This document shows positions 29,337 through 35,777 of a DNA stretch of 35,777 nt, piece by piece. The notes below the pieces were generated by a model, which saw nothing but the letters and a program-made list of their open reading frames with translations, did no database searches and was not told the DNA's origin. Position 1 is the first letter of the stretch; every line of letters begins with the position of its first letter. The position numbers and the translations under genes are program-made. The stretch comes from Mycoplasmatota bacterium (GTDB taxonomy: Bacteria > Bacillota_I > Bacilli_A > Izemoplasmatales > Izemoplasmataceae): the NCBI GenBank assembly GCA_030595255.1, contig JAUVDP010000010.1, forward strand, positions 1-35,777. Reading direction: 5' to 3'.

Positions 29337-30749
29337 TTATCCTATAGACCCTTCCATTTCTAACTTAATAAGCTGATTTAATTCAACAGCATATTCCATA
29401 GGTAATTCTTTTGCGAATGGTTCAATGAATCCCATAATAATCATTTCAGTTGCTTGTTCTTTAGTAAGTCCTCTACTTTGTAGATAGAATAATTGTTCTT
29501 CACTTACTTTAGAAACAGTTGCTTCATGTTGAACTTGAGCTTGATTATTTGAAACTATATTGTAAGGTAATGTATCTGATGTACTAATACCATCTAAGAT
29601 GATTGTGTCACATTCAACATTACTTTTTGCACCTATTGCATTTTTACCGTGTTTAATCATTCCTCGGTAATTAACTTTACCACCTTTAGCACTCATTGAT
29701 TTACTAATGATTTTAGAAGTTGTATCTTTACCAATATGGATCATTTTAGCTCCAGTATCTTGATACATTCCTTCACCAGCAAATGCGATTGAAATTGTAG
29801 TACCTTTAGATCTATCACCTTTTAAAATACAGGCAGGATATTTCATGTTGATTTTACTACCAATATTTCCGTCAATCCATTCCATATGTCCATCTTCTTC
29901 AACTAATGCTCTTTTTGTAACTAAGTTAATAATATTATTAGCCCAGTTTTGGACAGTTGAATAACGACAGTGTCCACCTTTTTTAACAAATATTTCTACA
30001 ATAGCAACATGTAAACTTGCCTTTGTATAAATAGGGGCAGTACATCCTTCCACGTAATTAACAAATGCTCCTTCATCAACAATAATTAATGTTCTTTCAA
30101 ACTGTCCCATTTGTTCACTATTAATTCTAAAATATGATTGAAGTGGTTTTTCTACTCTAACACCTTTAGGCACATAAATAAATGAACCTCCACTCCATAC
30201 AGAGCTATTTAAAGATGCGTATTTATTATCGGTATAAGGAACTATCTTTCCAAAGTGTTCTTTAAGTAATTCAGGATATAGTTTTAAAGCTGTATCTGTA
30301 TCACAAAAAATTACACCTTGATCTTCTAATTCTTTTAATGTTGAATGATATACTACTTCACTATCAAACTGAGTTGAAACACCAGCTAAAAACTTTTGTT
30401 CAGCTTCAGGTATTCCTAATTTTTCAAATGTATCTTTAATTGCTTCAGGAACATCATCCCAACTCTCTTCAACTTTCTCTGATGGTTTCACATAATATGT
30501 TATTTCATCAAAATTAATTTCCGATAAGTCTGGTCCCCAAGTAGGATTAGGTACTGATTCAAATCTTTTAAAACTCTTTACTCTAAAATCAGTCATCCAT
30601 TTTGGTTCACCTTTAATACTAGATATCTCTCTTACTATATCTTCATTTATCCCTTTACCCGTATCTAAAACACTTTCAATGTCTGTTTTAAATCCGAACT
30701 TATAATCACCAATTATATCTTTGATTTCATCTTTTGTTTTGTCACTCAT
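29337..30749 (-). CDS. sufB: Fe-S cluster assembly scaffold SufB
   Basis: Main scaffold subunit of the SufBC2D complex, where Fe-S clusters are built. The protein is 470 aa from the ATG at 30749, the usual size. Conserved segments include [25 protein letters not shown], the Cys in [11 protein letters not shown] and the [20 protein letters not shown] block with the functional Glu, followed by GFIEPF. An alternative GTG at 30758 overlaps sufU; I prefer the ATG because a GAGTG stretch lies 6 nt before it, though this site is weak. The C-terminal half resembles SufD in the same operon. Confidence 0.97.
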   Translation of the reverse strand: MSDKTKDEIKDIIGDYKFGFKTDIESVLDTGKGINEDIVREISSIKGEPKWMTDFRVKSFKRFESVPNPTWGPDLSEINFDEITYYVKPSEKVEESWDDVPEAIKDTFEKLGIPEAEQKFLAGVSTQFDSEVVYHSTLKELEDQGVIFCDTDTALKLYPELLKEHFGKIVPYTDNKYASLNSSVWSGGSFIYVPKGVRVEKPLQSYFRINSEQMGQFERTLIIVDEGAFVNYVEGCTAPIYTKASLHVAIVEIFVKKGGHCRYSTVQNWANNIINLVTKRALVEEDGHMEWIDGNIGSKINMKYPACILKGDRSKGTTISIAFAGEGMYQDTGAKMIHIGKDTTSKIISKSMSAKGGKVNYRGMIKHGKNAIGAKSNVECDTIILDGISTSDTLPYNIVSNNQAQVQHEATVSKVSEEQLFYLQSRGLTKEQATEMIIMGFIEPFAKELPMEYAVELNQLIKLEMEGSIG

Positions 30750-30754
30750 AAGTA

Positions 30755-31183
30755 TCACTCGCTTTCTAATGTACCTTCAAATGCTTTCCATGCTATTGAA
30801 GCACATTTAATTCTTGCTGGAAACTTTTGAACACCCTGATAAACAACTGCTTCTTCAAGATCAACAGTTTTATCATATTCTTTGTTTGTCAGCATATTAA
30901 TATAAGTTTCTGCGATTTTCTTTGCGTCTTCTTTTTTCTTACCTTTTAAGGTCTCACTCATTACTGATGCACTACTACAACATATAGAACATCCAGTTCC
31001 ATCATGTCTAACATCTTTTACTATTCCATCTTCAACTAAAGACTGAACAGTAATATCATCCCCACAAGTAGGGTTTTTAATGTGAATCGTTTTATATCCA
31101 TTATCATTTAAAAGTCCTTTATTACGAGGGTTTTTATAATGGTCCATAATTACTTGACGATATAATATTTCTAAATTATTCAT
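30755..31183 (-). CDS. sufU: SufU Zn-dependent sulfurtransferase / scaffold-like protein
   Basis: Receives sulfur from SufS and passes it to the SufBCD scaffold in Gram-positive bacteria. The 142-aa protein has the zinc and catalytic ligands Cys40 and Asp42 (NPTCGDD), Cys65 (GTGCSI) and Cys127 (IKCASIAW), and the SufU-type insert between the last two. Two additional cysteines, 68 and 69, follow the GTGC motif, which is unusual. It lies 9 nt after sufS and overlaps the possible GTG start of sufB. The identification as SufU rather than IscU rests on the operon and the insert. Confidence 0.96.
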   Translation of the reverse strand: MNNLEILYRQVIMDHYKNPRNKGLLNDNGYKTIHIKNPTCGDDITVQSLVEDGIVKDVRHDGTGCSICCSSASVMSETLKGKKKEDAKKIAETYINMLTNKEYDKTVDLEEAVVYQGVQKFPARIKCASIAWKAFEGTLESE

Positions 31184-31192
31184 AATGCCCTC

Positions 31193-32401
31193 CTAAAATC
31201 CTACACTTTTAAAGAAATCTCTAGCGTTCTTAACTGATTCAATAAATTTATCACAGTCTTCAACTGTATTATATAAATAATATGATACACGTAAAGTCGC
31301 AGGAACCTTAAGCCATTTAATTATTAACTGTGCGCAATGATGTCCCGCTCTCATACATATATTATCTCCATCAAAGAAAGTAACTGCGTCATGTGGATGA
31401 ACTCCATCTATATTAAATGAAATTATTCCTGTTTCTGCACTTTCATTATAGATAATAATATCATCTATTTCTTTTAACTTATTAACTGTATATTCTTTAA
31501 GTTCATATTCATGTTTAGCTATTTCATCTAGTCCTACATTATCTAAATAATCAATAGCAGCTCCTAGTCCAATTGCTCCCGCAATACCTGGAGTACCTGT
31601 TTCAAATTTATATGGTACTTCTTTCCATGATGCTTCATATAAATTTACATTATCATTCATATCTCCACCAAATTCAATTGGTGGCATATTATCTAATAAT
31701 TCTCTTTTCCCAAATAGAACTCCAATACCAGTTGGTCCAAGCATTTTATGTCCTGAGAAAGAAAGAAAATCACAATTTAATTCTTTTACATCTATTTTTT
31801 TATGTGGCGCAGCTTGTGCTGCGTCAACACTAACAATTGCTCCAACTTCATGACTTAACTTAATAATCTCTTTAATAGGAGCTATATACCCCATAACATT
31901 AGATACATAATTTAAGGCAACTACTTTAGTATTTTTATTTAATACTTTTTTAAAGTTTTCTATTGTAATACGTCCTTCTTTATTAAGAGGAACATATATT
32001 AATTTTGCTTTTGTAATATTACTAACATTTTGCCATGGTAATACTTGTGAATGATGTTCAAGTTCACTCACAATTATCTCATCAGTACTAGATAAGTTAT
32101 TTAATCCGTAACTAGATGCAACTAAATTAAGAGCACTACTTGCTCCCCTAGTAAAAATAATCTCATTAAAATCAGCATTAATAAATTCACTAACTTTTTT
32201 TCTAGATTCTTCATACATTTCAGTTGCTACATAACTTAAGTTATAAACACCACGATGAACATTAACACTATACTTCTCATAATATTCATCTAGTTTTCTA
32301 ATAACTTGATTTGGTTTTAAACTTGAAGCTGCTGTATCTAAATAGATAAGAGTTTCATCACTTAAAACAGGAAAATCTTTTTTTAGTTTATACGGATCCA
32401 T
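31193..32401 (-). CDS. sufS: Cysteine desulfurase SufS
   Basis: A PLP enzyme taking sulfur from L-cysteine for Fe-S assembly. The 402-aa protein has YLDTAASSLKP, ELEHHSQVLPW, VDAAQAAPH, the PLP-binding Lys219 in SFSGHKMLGPTG, and the active-site Cys356 in RAGHHCAQ, the short-loop class II (SufS) pattern. It sits 10 nt after sufD and 9 nt before sufU, its usual partner in Firmicutes. Confidence 0.98.
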   Translation of the reverse strand: MDPYKLKKDFPVLSDETLIYLDTAASSLKPNQVIRKLDEYYEKYSVNVHRGVYNLSYVATEMYEESRKKVSEFINADFNEIIFTRGASSALNLVASSYGLNNLSSTDEIIVSELEHHSQVLPWQNVSNITKAKLIYVPLNKEGRITIENFKKVLNKNTKVVALNYVSNVMGYIAPIKEIIKLSHEVGAIVSVDAAQAAPHKKIDVKELNCDFLSFSGHKMLGPTGIGVLFGKRELLDNMPPIEFGGDMNDNVNLYEASWKEVPYKFETGTPGIAGAIGLGAAIDYLDNVGLDEIAKHEYELKEYTVNKLKEIDDIIIYNESAETGIISFNIDGVHPHDAVTFFDGDNICMRAGHHCAQLIIKWLKVPATLRVSYYLYNTVEDCDKFIESVKNARDFFKSVGF

Positions 32402-32411
32402 TAGTCATCAC

Positions 32412-33503
32412 CTACAATGTTTTATTTTCTACACTTTCAATAAAATCTTCAATTAATTCTTTAGTTGTCATTAAACTAGTTAGAGGACTCAAAAATCCAG
32501 AAATAATTAATCTTTGAGCATTTTTATGAGTTAAACCTCTACTCATTAAATAGTATAACTGTTCTTCATCAATTTTACCAATAGCAGCACCATGTGATGC
32601 TTCTACATCATATTCATCAATCAATAATAATGGGTTTGCATCTAATCTTGAATTTACTCCAAGTACAATTCCTCTATTTTGTTGTCTTGCTATACTTCTT
32701 TTCATATTTTTATTTATCTTACCAATACCTTCAAATACTAAAACACTATTATTATTAGAAACTCCATAGTTTTCAATAATTCCTTCAGTATCAGGTGCAT
32801 TATGTTCAACTAATTGTGTAAACCTAGCACTTTGTTCTTTACTCGTAATTGCTATCGTTTTTGTAGTTGCACTAGCATACTGCTCTTGTAAAAAGATATT
32901 GGTTTTAGAATCAATCATTGAATCATTAACTTCTGCGATACTATATAAGCTTCTTCCATATCTGCTTATATAACTATTTCTAATTACTGACACAACTGAT
33001 TTTTCACTAAATTTAGATAATCCAGAATATGTTAACTTAGCATTTTCTTTAACAATACTATTACTAACAAAGTTAATACTAGCTTCTCCATTATTATATA
33101 AATATTCAAAATATTTAAGTTCAGAGTTCTCTCCTAACACTATCAAAGTATTATTCACTAAATCTGTTTTTTCTTGAATATAAAATATATGTAAAGTATC
33201 AGTAACCATTATATTCTTAGGAACATAAATTATTATTCCACTATTTACTTCTTCAATATTATATTGATAAGCTTCATCTTCTAAAGAGTTTAAAAACTTA
33301 TTATTAGCAATAATAGAATTATTATTCTTAATCACTTGTTTTATGTCATTAATTTCTACTTTTTCAAAAGATTTATTAATTTGTTTAGCTATAATGTGCC
33401 CATCTTTAATAACTAAATAATTAGTTAAGTCTTCAGTTAAAAATTTTGATATATCACTTGGTATATCATTGTTAACTTCTACACTGTTCTTATATTTAAA
33501 CAT
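32412..33503 (-). CDS. sufD: Fe-S cluster assembly protein SufD
   Basis: Scaffold partner of SufB in the SufBC2D complex. At 363 aa it is short for SufD (often 420 or more), mainly in the N-terminal region. The C-terminal beta-helix core is clear: VEHNAPDTEGIIENYGV, NRGIVLGVNSRLDANPLL as two nearby blocks, and the EYDVEASHGAAIGKIDEEQ segment with the conserved His, followed by YYLMSRGL and ISGFLSPL. The start overlaps the sufC stop by one base. The N-terminus is divergent, so identification rests on the C-terminal half and the operon. Confidence 0.95.
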   Translation of the reverse strand: MFKYKNSVEVNNDIPSDISKFLTEDLTNYLVIKDGHIIAKQINKSFEKVEINDIKQVIKNNNSIIANNKFLNSLEDEAYQYNIEEVNSGIIIYVPKNIMVTDTLHIFYIQEKTDLVNNTLIVLGENSELKYFEYLYNNGEASINFVSNSIVKENAKLTYSGLSKFSEKSVVSVIRNSYISRYGRSLYSIAEVNDSMIDSKTNIFLQEQYASATTKTIAITSKEQSARFTQLVEHNAPDTEGIIENYGVSNNNSVLVFEGIGKINKNMKRSIARQQNRGIVLGVNSRLDANPLLLIDEYDVEASHGAAIGKIDEEQLYYLMSRGLTHKNAQRLIISGFLSPLTSLMTTKELIEDFIESVENKTL

Positions 33504-34336
33504 TATAATCCAAGTGCTTCCTTAGTTGCACAAACTCCAAGTAATACTTTTTCTTCTTCCTCTTCAACAACAACTCTTACATCTTCAATACCAAGTTCTT
33601 TTTTGATCCAGTCATAACCTTCAGTATCGATTTTCTTAATTAACTCGACACCTCCACTTTTAACAATTTTACCAACCATCATTACATGTACAAAATCAGC
33701 ATCAATATATTCAAGTAAACGTTTATAATGAGTTATCAAAAGTAATCCTAAATCTTTTGATTTCATTTTAGTAACATTTTCTCCAACTATTTTTAAAGCA
33801 TCTACATCTAATCCTGAATCAATTTCATCTAAAATCGCGATTGTTGGTTTAAGCATTTTCATTTGTAATATTTCATTACGTTTTTTCTCTCCACCACTAA
33901 ATCCTTCATTTAGATATCTATGAGGAAGATCCTCATTCATTTTTAATTCTGCGACTGCTTTATCATATTCTAAAATAAACTTGAATAATGATACATTTTT
34001 ACCTTCTTCAAGTCTTGCATTCATTGCAGTCTTAATAAAATCACTATTAGTAACTCCAGGAACTTCCGCAGGACTTTGCATCCCAAGGAATAGCCCAGCT
34101 CTAGCTCTTTCATCTACTTCCATATCTAGAACGTTTTTACCGTCTAAAGTAACACTACCTTTTGTTACTGTGAATTTTGGGTGTCCCATAATAACACTAG
34201 CAAGTGTTGATTTACCAGTTCCATTAGGTCCCATAATTGCGTGAGTTTCCCCACCTTTAATTTCTAAATTTACACCTTTTAAGATTTCTTTTCCATCAAC
34301 CTCTGCGTGTAAATCTTTGATTTTTAATACGCTCAT
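33503..34336 (-). CDS. sufC: Fe-S cluster assembly ATPase SufC
   Basis: Soluble ABC-type ATPase that drives remodelling of SufB/SufD during cluster assembly. Walker A GPNGTGKS (36-43), the SufC-type signature FSGGEKKR (146-153), Walker B IAILDEIDSGLD (166-177) and a switch His (ITHYKR) are all present. At 277 aa it has a tail of about 25-30 residues beyond the usual end near the KKELG segment, with five Glu in a row and one Cys. It is first in the suf operon, with AGGAGGT before the ATG and a clear promoter upstream. Confidence 0.97.
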   Translation of the reverse strand: MSVLKIKDLHAEVDGKEILKGVNLEIKGGETHAIMGPNGTGKSTLASVIMGHPKFTVTKGSVTLDGKNVLDMEVDERARAGLFLGMQSPAEVPGVTNSDFIKTAMNARLEEGKNVSLFKFILEYDKAVAELKMNEDLPHRYLNEGFSGGEKKRNEILQMKMLKPTIAILDEIDSGLDVDALKIVGENVTKMKSKDLGLLLITHYKRLLEYIDADFVHVMMVGKIVKSGGVELIKKIDTEGYDWIKKELGIEDVRVVVEEEEEKVLLGVCATKEALGL

Positions 34337-34360
34337 AATTACTACCTCCTAGCCATATAT

Positions 34361-34389
34361 ATAATAATATATATGACACAGTATCACAA
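34361..34389 (-). promoter_or_regulatory. suf operon promoter
   Basis: -35 TTGTGA (34384-34389) and -10 TATTAT (34361-34366) are 17 bp apart on the minus strand, about 25 nt upstream of the sufC start. The region 34337-34438 is otherwise an AT-rich leader with an A/T palindromic run and no regulator site I recognise. Confidence 0.6.
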
Positions 34390-34438
34390 ATGATATACAT
34401 AGTTTTATCTTAGTCTAATTTTTTTAAAAACATAAAAA

Positions 34439-34462
34439 AAGAAAGCAAAAATTTGCTTTCTT
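34439..34462 (-). terminator. Terminator after the SGNH hydrolase gene
   Basis: An 11-bp stem (34439-34449 with 34452-34462; in practice the loop opens to 4 nt) is followed on the minus strand by seven T. It overlaps the stop codon of the gene ending at 34461. Confidence 0.88.
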
Positions 34463-35096
34463 AAATATAAATTTTTATCTGTTCAGAAACTACACTGTAT
34501 CCATCCTCATTTAAATGGAATCCATCGACTGTATAGTTTAGATCTAATTGTTCAAAATCATTCTTTAAGTGCTTTGTAATATCTACAAATTTAAGTTTGT
34601 TTTTTCTAACATAATTTTTAAGATAATAGTTCAACATACCTATTTCATGATTGTCTCTAGCATCAACATATTCACGATTAATAATATCCATATTTGCAGG
34701 GTTAACTGGTATCACAGATACTATATGTATTTGTGTATCTTTAGATCTTTTTTGAACTTCTTCAACTATTGTAATTATATTTCTATATATATCGTTTACA
34801 CTAGTATTTTCAAAGCCCATGTCATTAGACCCTATTGATATAAATAGCTTACTTGGTTTATATTTGATTGCTCTTTTATATAATGTCTTAATCAGTAATT
34901 CTGTTGTATCTCCAGAAATTCCATTATTATAAATACACATTTCATTGAAATGTTTATCTATATCTAGGTTTTCTATTAAACAGTCCCCTATTAGAACTAC
35001 TTGATTTTTATCGTAATCTCGATCAGCTATTACTTGAAGTCTGTCTCTGTATCTGCTGATTATTGTTTTCTTACTCGTCATCTTCAAACGTTTCAT
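34461..35096 (-). CDS. SGNH/GDSL-family hydrolase-like protein with Cys at the nucleophile position
   Basis: A 211-aa protein of the SGNH fold, whose members are esterases, lipases or acetyl-hydrolases. The conserved blocks appear in order: block I VVLIGDCLIE (36-41 region), block II NNGISGDTT with Gly62, block III SIGSNDMG with Asn91, and block V DGFHLNEDGY with Asp191 and His194. The nucleophilic Ser of block I is Cys39, read from a TGT codon. There is no signal peptide, so it should act in the cytosol. It overlaps the MgtC-like gene by 26 nt if started at 35096; a second Met at 35081 would reduce this, and neither has a strong ribosome binding site. Substrate and activity are unknown. Confidence 0.87.
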   Translation of the reverse strand: MKRLKMTSKKTIISRYRDRLQVIADRDYDKNQVVLIGDCLIENLDIDKHFNEMCIYNNGISGDTTELLIKTLYKRAIKYKPSKLFISIGSNDMGFENTSVNDIYRNIITIVEEVQKRSKDTQIHIVSVIPVNPANMDIINREYVDARDNHEIGMLNYYLKNYVRKNKLKFVDITKHLKNDFEQLDLNYTVDGFHLNEDGYSVVSEQIKIYI

Positions 35097-35580
35097 TTTC
35101 TACTTGATATCTAGCTATAGGGTGTGCGAAAACTCTTTTAACTAAAGTAAGTGCTAGTAGAGAAAATATTGATGTAACTATTCCTAATACAATATAATTC
35201 ATACCGAAAATAATTCCAATAATGGCACTAATCCACAATGTTGATGCGGTAGTAAGACCATATACATTTGAATTTGTTTTTAATATTGCACCTGTACCTA
35301 AGAACCCAACACCAGTGATTACACCAGCGATAATTCTTGTGTTTTCAACAACAATATTCGCATTCACATCAGTACCAATAGTTTTTGCAAGTTCTAATGT
35401 ATCATACATCATTTGTTTTGATAAAATTGTTAATGCCGCAGCACCTAGTGCTACTAAAACATGAGTAGTCATCCCAGCTATCTTATGTTTTCTTTGTCTT
35501 TCAAAACCTATAAGGCCTACAAAAAATACTGTCAATCCTAAATTTTGTAAGATATAAACTAAAGTAATTGCCTCATCCAT
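35071..35580 (-). CDS. MgtC/SapB-family membrane protein
   Basis: A 169-aa integral membrane protein from the ATG at 35580, which has AAGGTG five bases upstream; an ATG at 35598 is less well supported. It has about four or five membrane segments. The family core is clear: GLIGFERQRKHKIAGMTTHV, VALGAAALT, RIIAGVITGVGFLGTGAI, and YGLTTASTLWISAIIG. Relatives are linked to magnesium limitation, acid or phosphate homeostasis, but many are uncharacterised. It heads a two-gene unit with the SGNH protein. Its promoter lies against the end of a group II intron and overlaps a cre-like site. Confidence 0.92.
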   Translation of the reverse strand: MDEAITLVYILQNLGLTVFFVGLIGFERQRKHKIAGMTTHVLVALGAAALTILSKQMMYDTLELAKTIGTDVNANIVVENTRIIAGVITGVGFLGTGAILKTNSNVYGLTTASTLWISAIIGIIFGMNYIVLGIVTSIFSLLALTLVKRVFAHPIARYQVENETFEDDE

Positions 35581-35609
35581 CCTGCCACCTTCTTTCATGT
35601 TAACTATAC

Positions 35610-35638
35610 ATTATAAACGCTTACATAAGAAAAATCAA
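35610..35638 (-). promoter_or_regulatory. Putative mgtC-like promoter spanning the intron-exon boundary
   Basis: -35 TTGATT (35633-35638) and -10 TATAAT (35610-35615) are 17 bp apart on the minus strand. The first T of the -35 is the predicted last base of the group II intron; the other bases belong to the flanking DNA. Confidence 0.6.
35612..35625. promoter_or_regulatory. cre-like (CcpA) site overlapping the mgtC-like promoter
   Basis: On the minus strand TGTAAGCGTTTATA matches TGWAARCGYTWNCW at 13 of 14 positions with the central CG intact. It covers part of the -10 and the spacer, the classic position for CcpA repression. It shares its single mismatch position with the site near guaB. Confidence 0.45.
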
Positions 35639-35777
35639 TAGAGTAGAGGCTTAATCTTAAAATAAATTTTCGCCCCTCTCACACCACCGTACGTACGGTT
35701 CTCGTATACGGCGGTTCAATTTATATCACAGTTTGTACTTTTAGATAGTGGTCTAACGCACTCGTTAGGCCTCTTTT
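35638..35777 (-). mobile_element. Group II intron, 3' end (domains V and VI), cut by window edge
   Basis: On the minus strand, domain V lies at 35683-35715: an 8-bp lower helix ACCGCCGT with ACGGTGGT, a short upper hairpin and the usual GTACGTACGG side. Domain VI follows at 35641-35680: the stem GAGAGGGGC with GCCTCTACTC, in which a single unpaired A (35644) is the expected branch point. Placing that A seven bases before the splice site gives an intron end at 35638 with the typical AY ending (AT). A further hairpin at 35750-35771 probably belongs to domain IV. The reverse transcriptase gene and the 5' end would lie beyond the window. Confidence 0.9.

Noticed and set aside
29337-33503. sufB and sufD similarity as a possible recent duplication or repeat
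   Set aside because: Resemblance of their C-terminal domains is a known ancient family relationship, not a local repeat.

Overview
This is an AT-rich stretch of a bacterial chromosome, densely coded and almost entirely housekeeping. Start and stop usage fits the standard bacterial code, with TGA as a stop (for example sufU and pyrD) and TGG for Trp. ComK, PyrR-type attenuation, HPr with a regulatory-serine region, SufU, the SufCDSUB gene order and guanine riboswitches all point to a low-GC Firmicute or a free-living Mollicutes relative (Izemoplasma/Haloplasma-like). That placement is inference and not firm at genus level.

Layout. (1) 152-4065, minus strand: a small membrane protein, then, read in transcription order, comK, pgk, an XRE-cupin regulator, a variant HPr (ptsH) and tpiA. 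(2) 4172-6572, minus: an orphan MsmX-type sugar ATPase with its own promoter, preceded by a two-gene unit of a membrane protein and a PucR-type HTH protein. (3) 6648-8591, minus: transketolase. (4) 8592-8927: a divergent control region holding the tkt promoter and the PyrR-controlled attenuator leader of the pyr operon. (5) 8928-14565, plus: pyrB-pyrR-pyrC-pyrK-pyrD-pyrF-pyrE. carAB is not in the window. (6) 14660-26451, minus: purE-K-L-C-F-M-N-H-D with a fused single-chain PurL and no purB, purS or purQ. It ends at a terminator shared with pyrE. (7) 26600-28072, minus: guaB. Both guaB and purE are preceded by near-identical guanine riboswitches with switchable terminators. (8) 28327-34336, minus: sufC-sufD-sufS-sufU-sufB followed 17 nt later by an aldo/keto reductase. 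(9) 34461-35580, minus: an MgtC-family membrane protein and an SGNH hydrolase with Cys where the nucleophilic Ser should be. (10) 35638-35777, minus: the 3' end of a group II intron (domains V and VI), cut by the window edge.

How the genes work together. De novo UMP synthesis is one operon that carries its own sensor (PyrR). De novo IMP synthesis is a nine-gene operon shut off by guanine, and the IMP-to-XMP step (guaB) sits just upstream under a second copy of the same riboswitch. Transketolase feeds pentose phosphate to both pathways, and the SUF system can supply Fe-S clusters to PurF and PyrK, whose cluster cysteines are visible. The pgk-tpiA operon carries the sugar-signalling protein HPr and a putative regulator.

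I did not find a clearly new multi-gene system. The best leads are the serial guanine riboswitches, the intron end that forms part of the mgtC-like promoter, the altered HPr active site inside a glycolytic operon, the short ComK, and the Cys-for-Ser SGNH protein. No tRNA, rRNA, CRISPR or IS element was seen. All motif, promoter and RNA-structure calls were read by eye.
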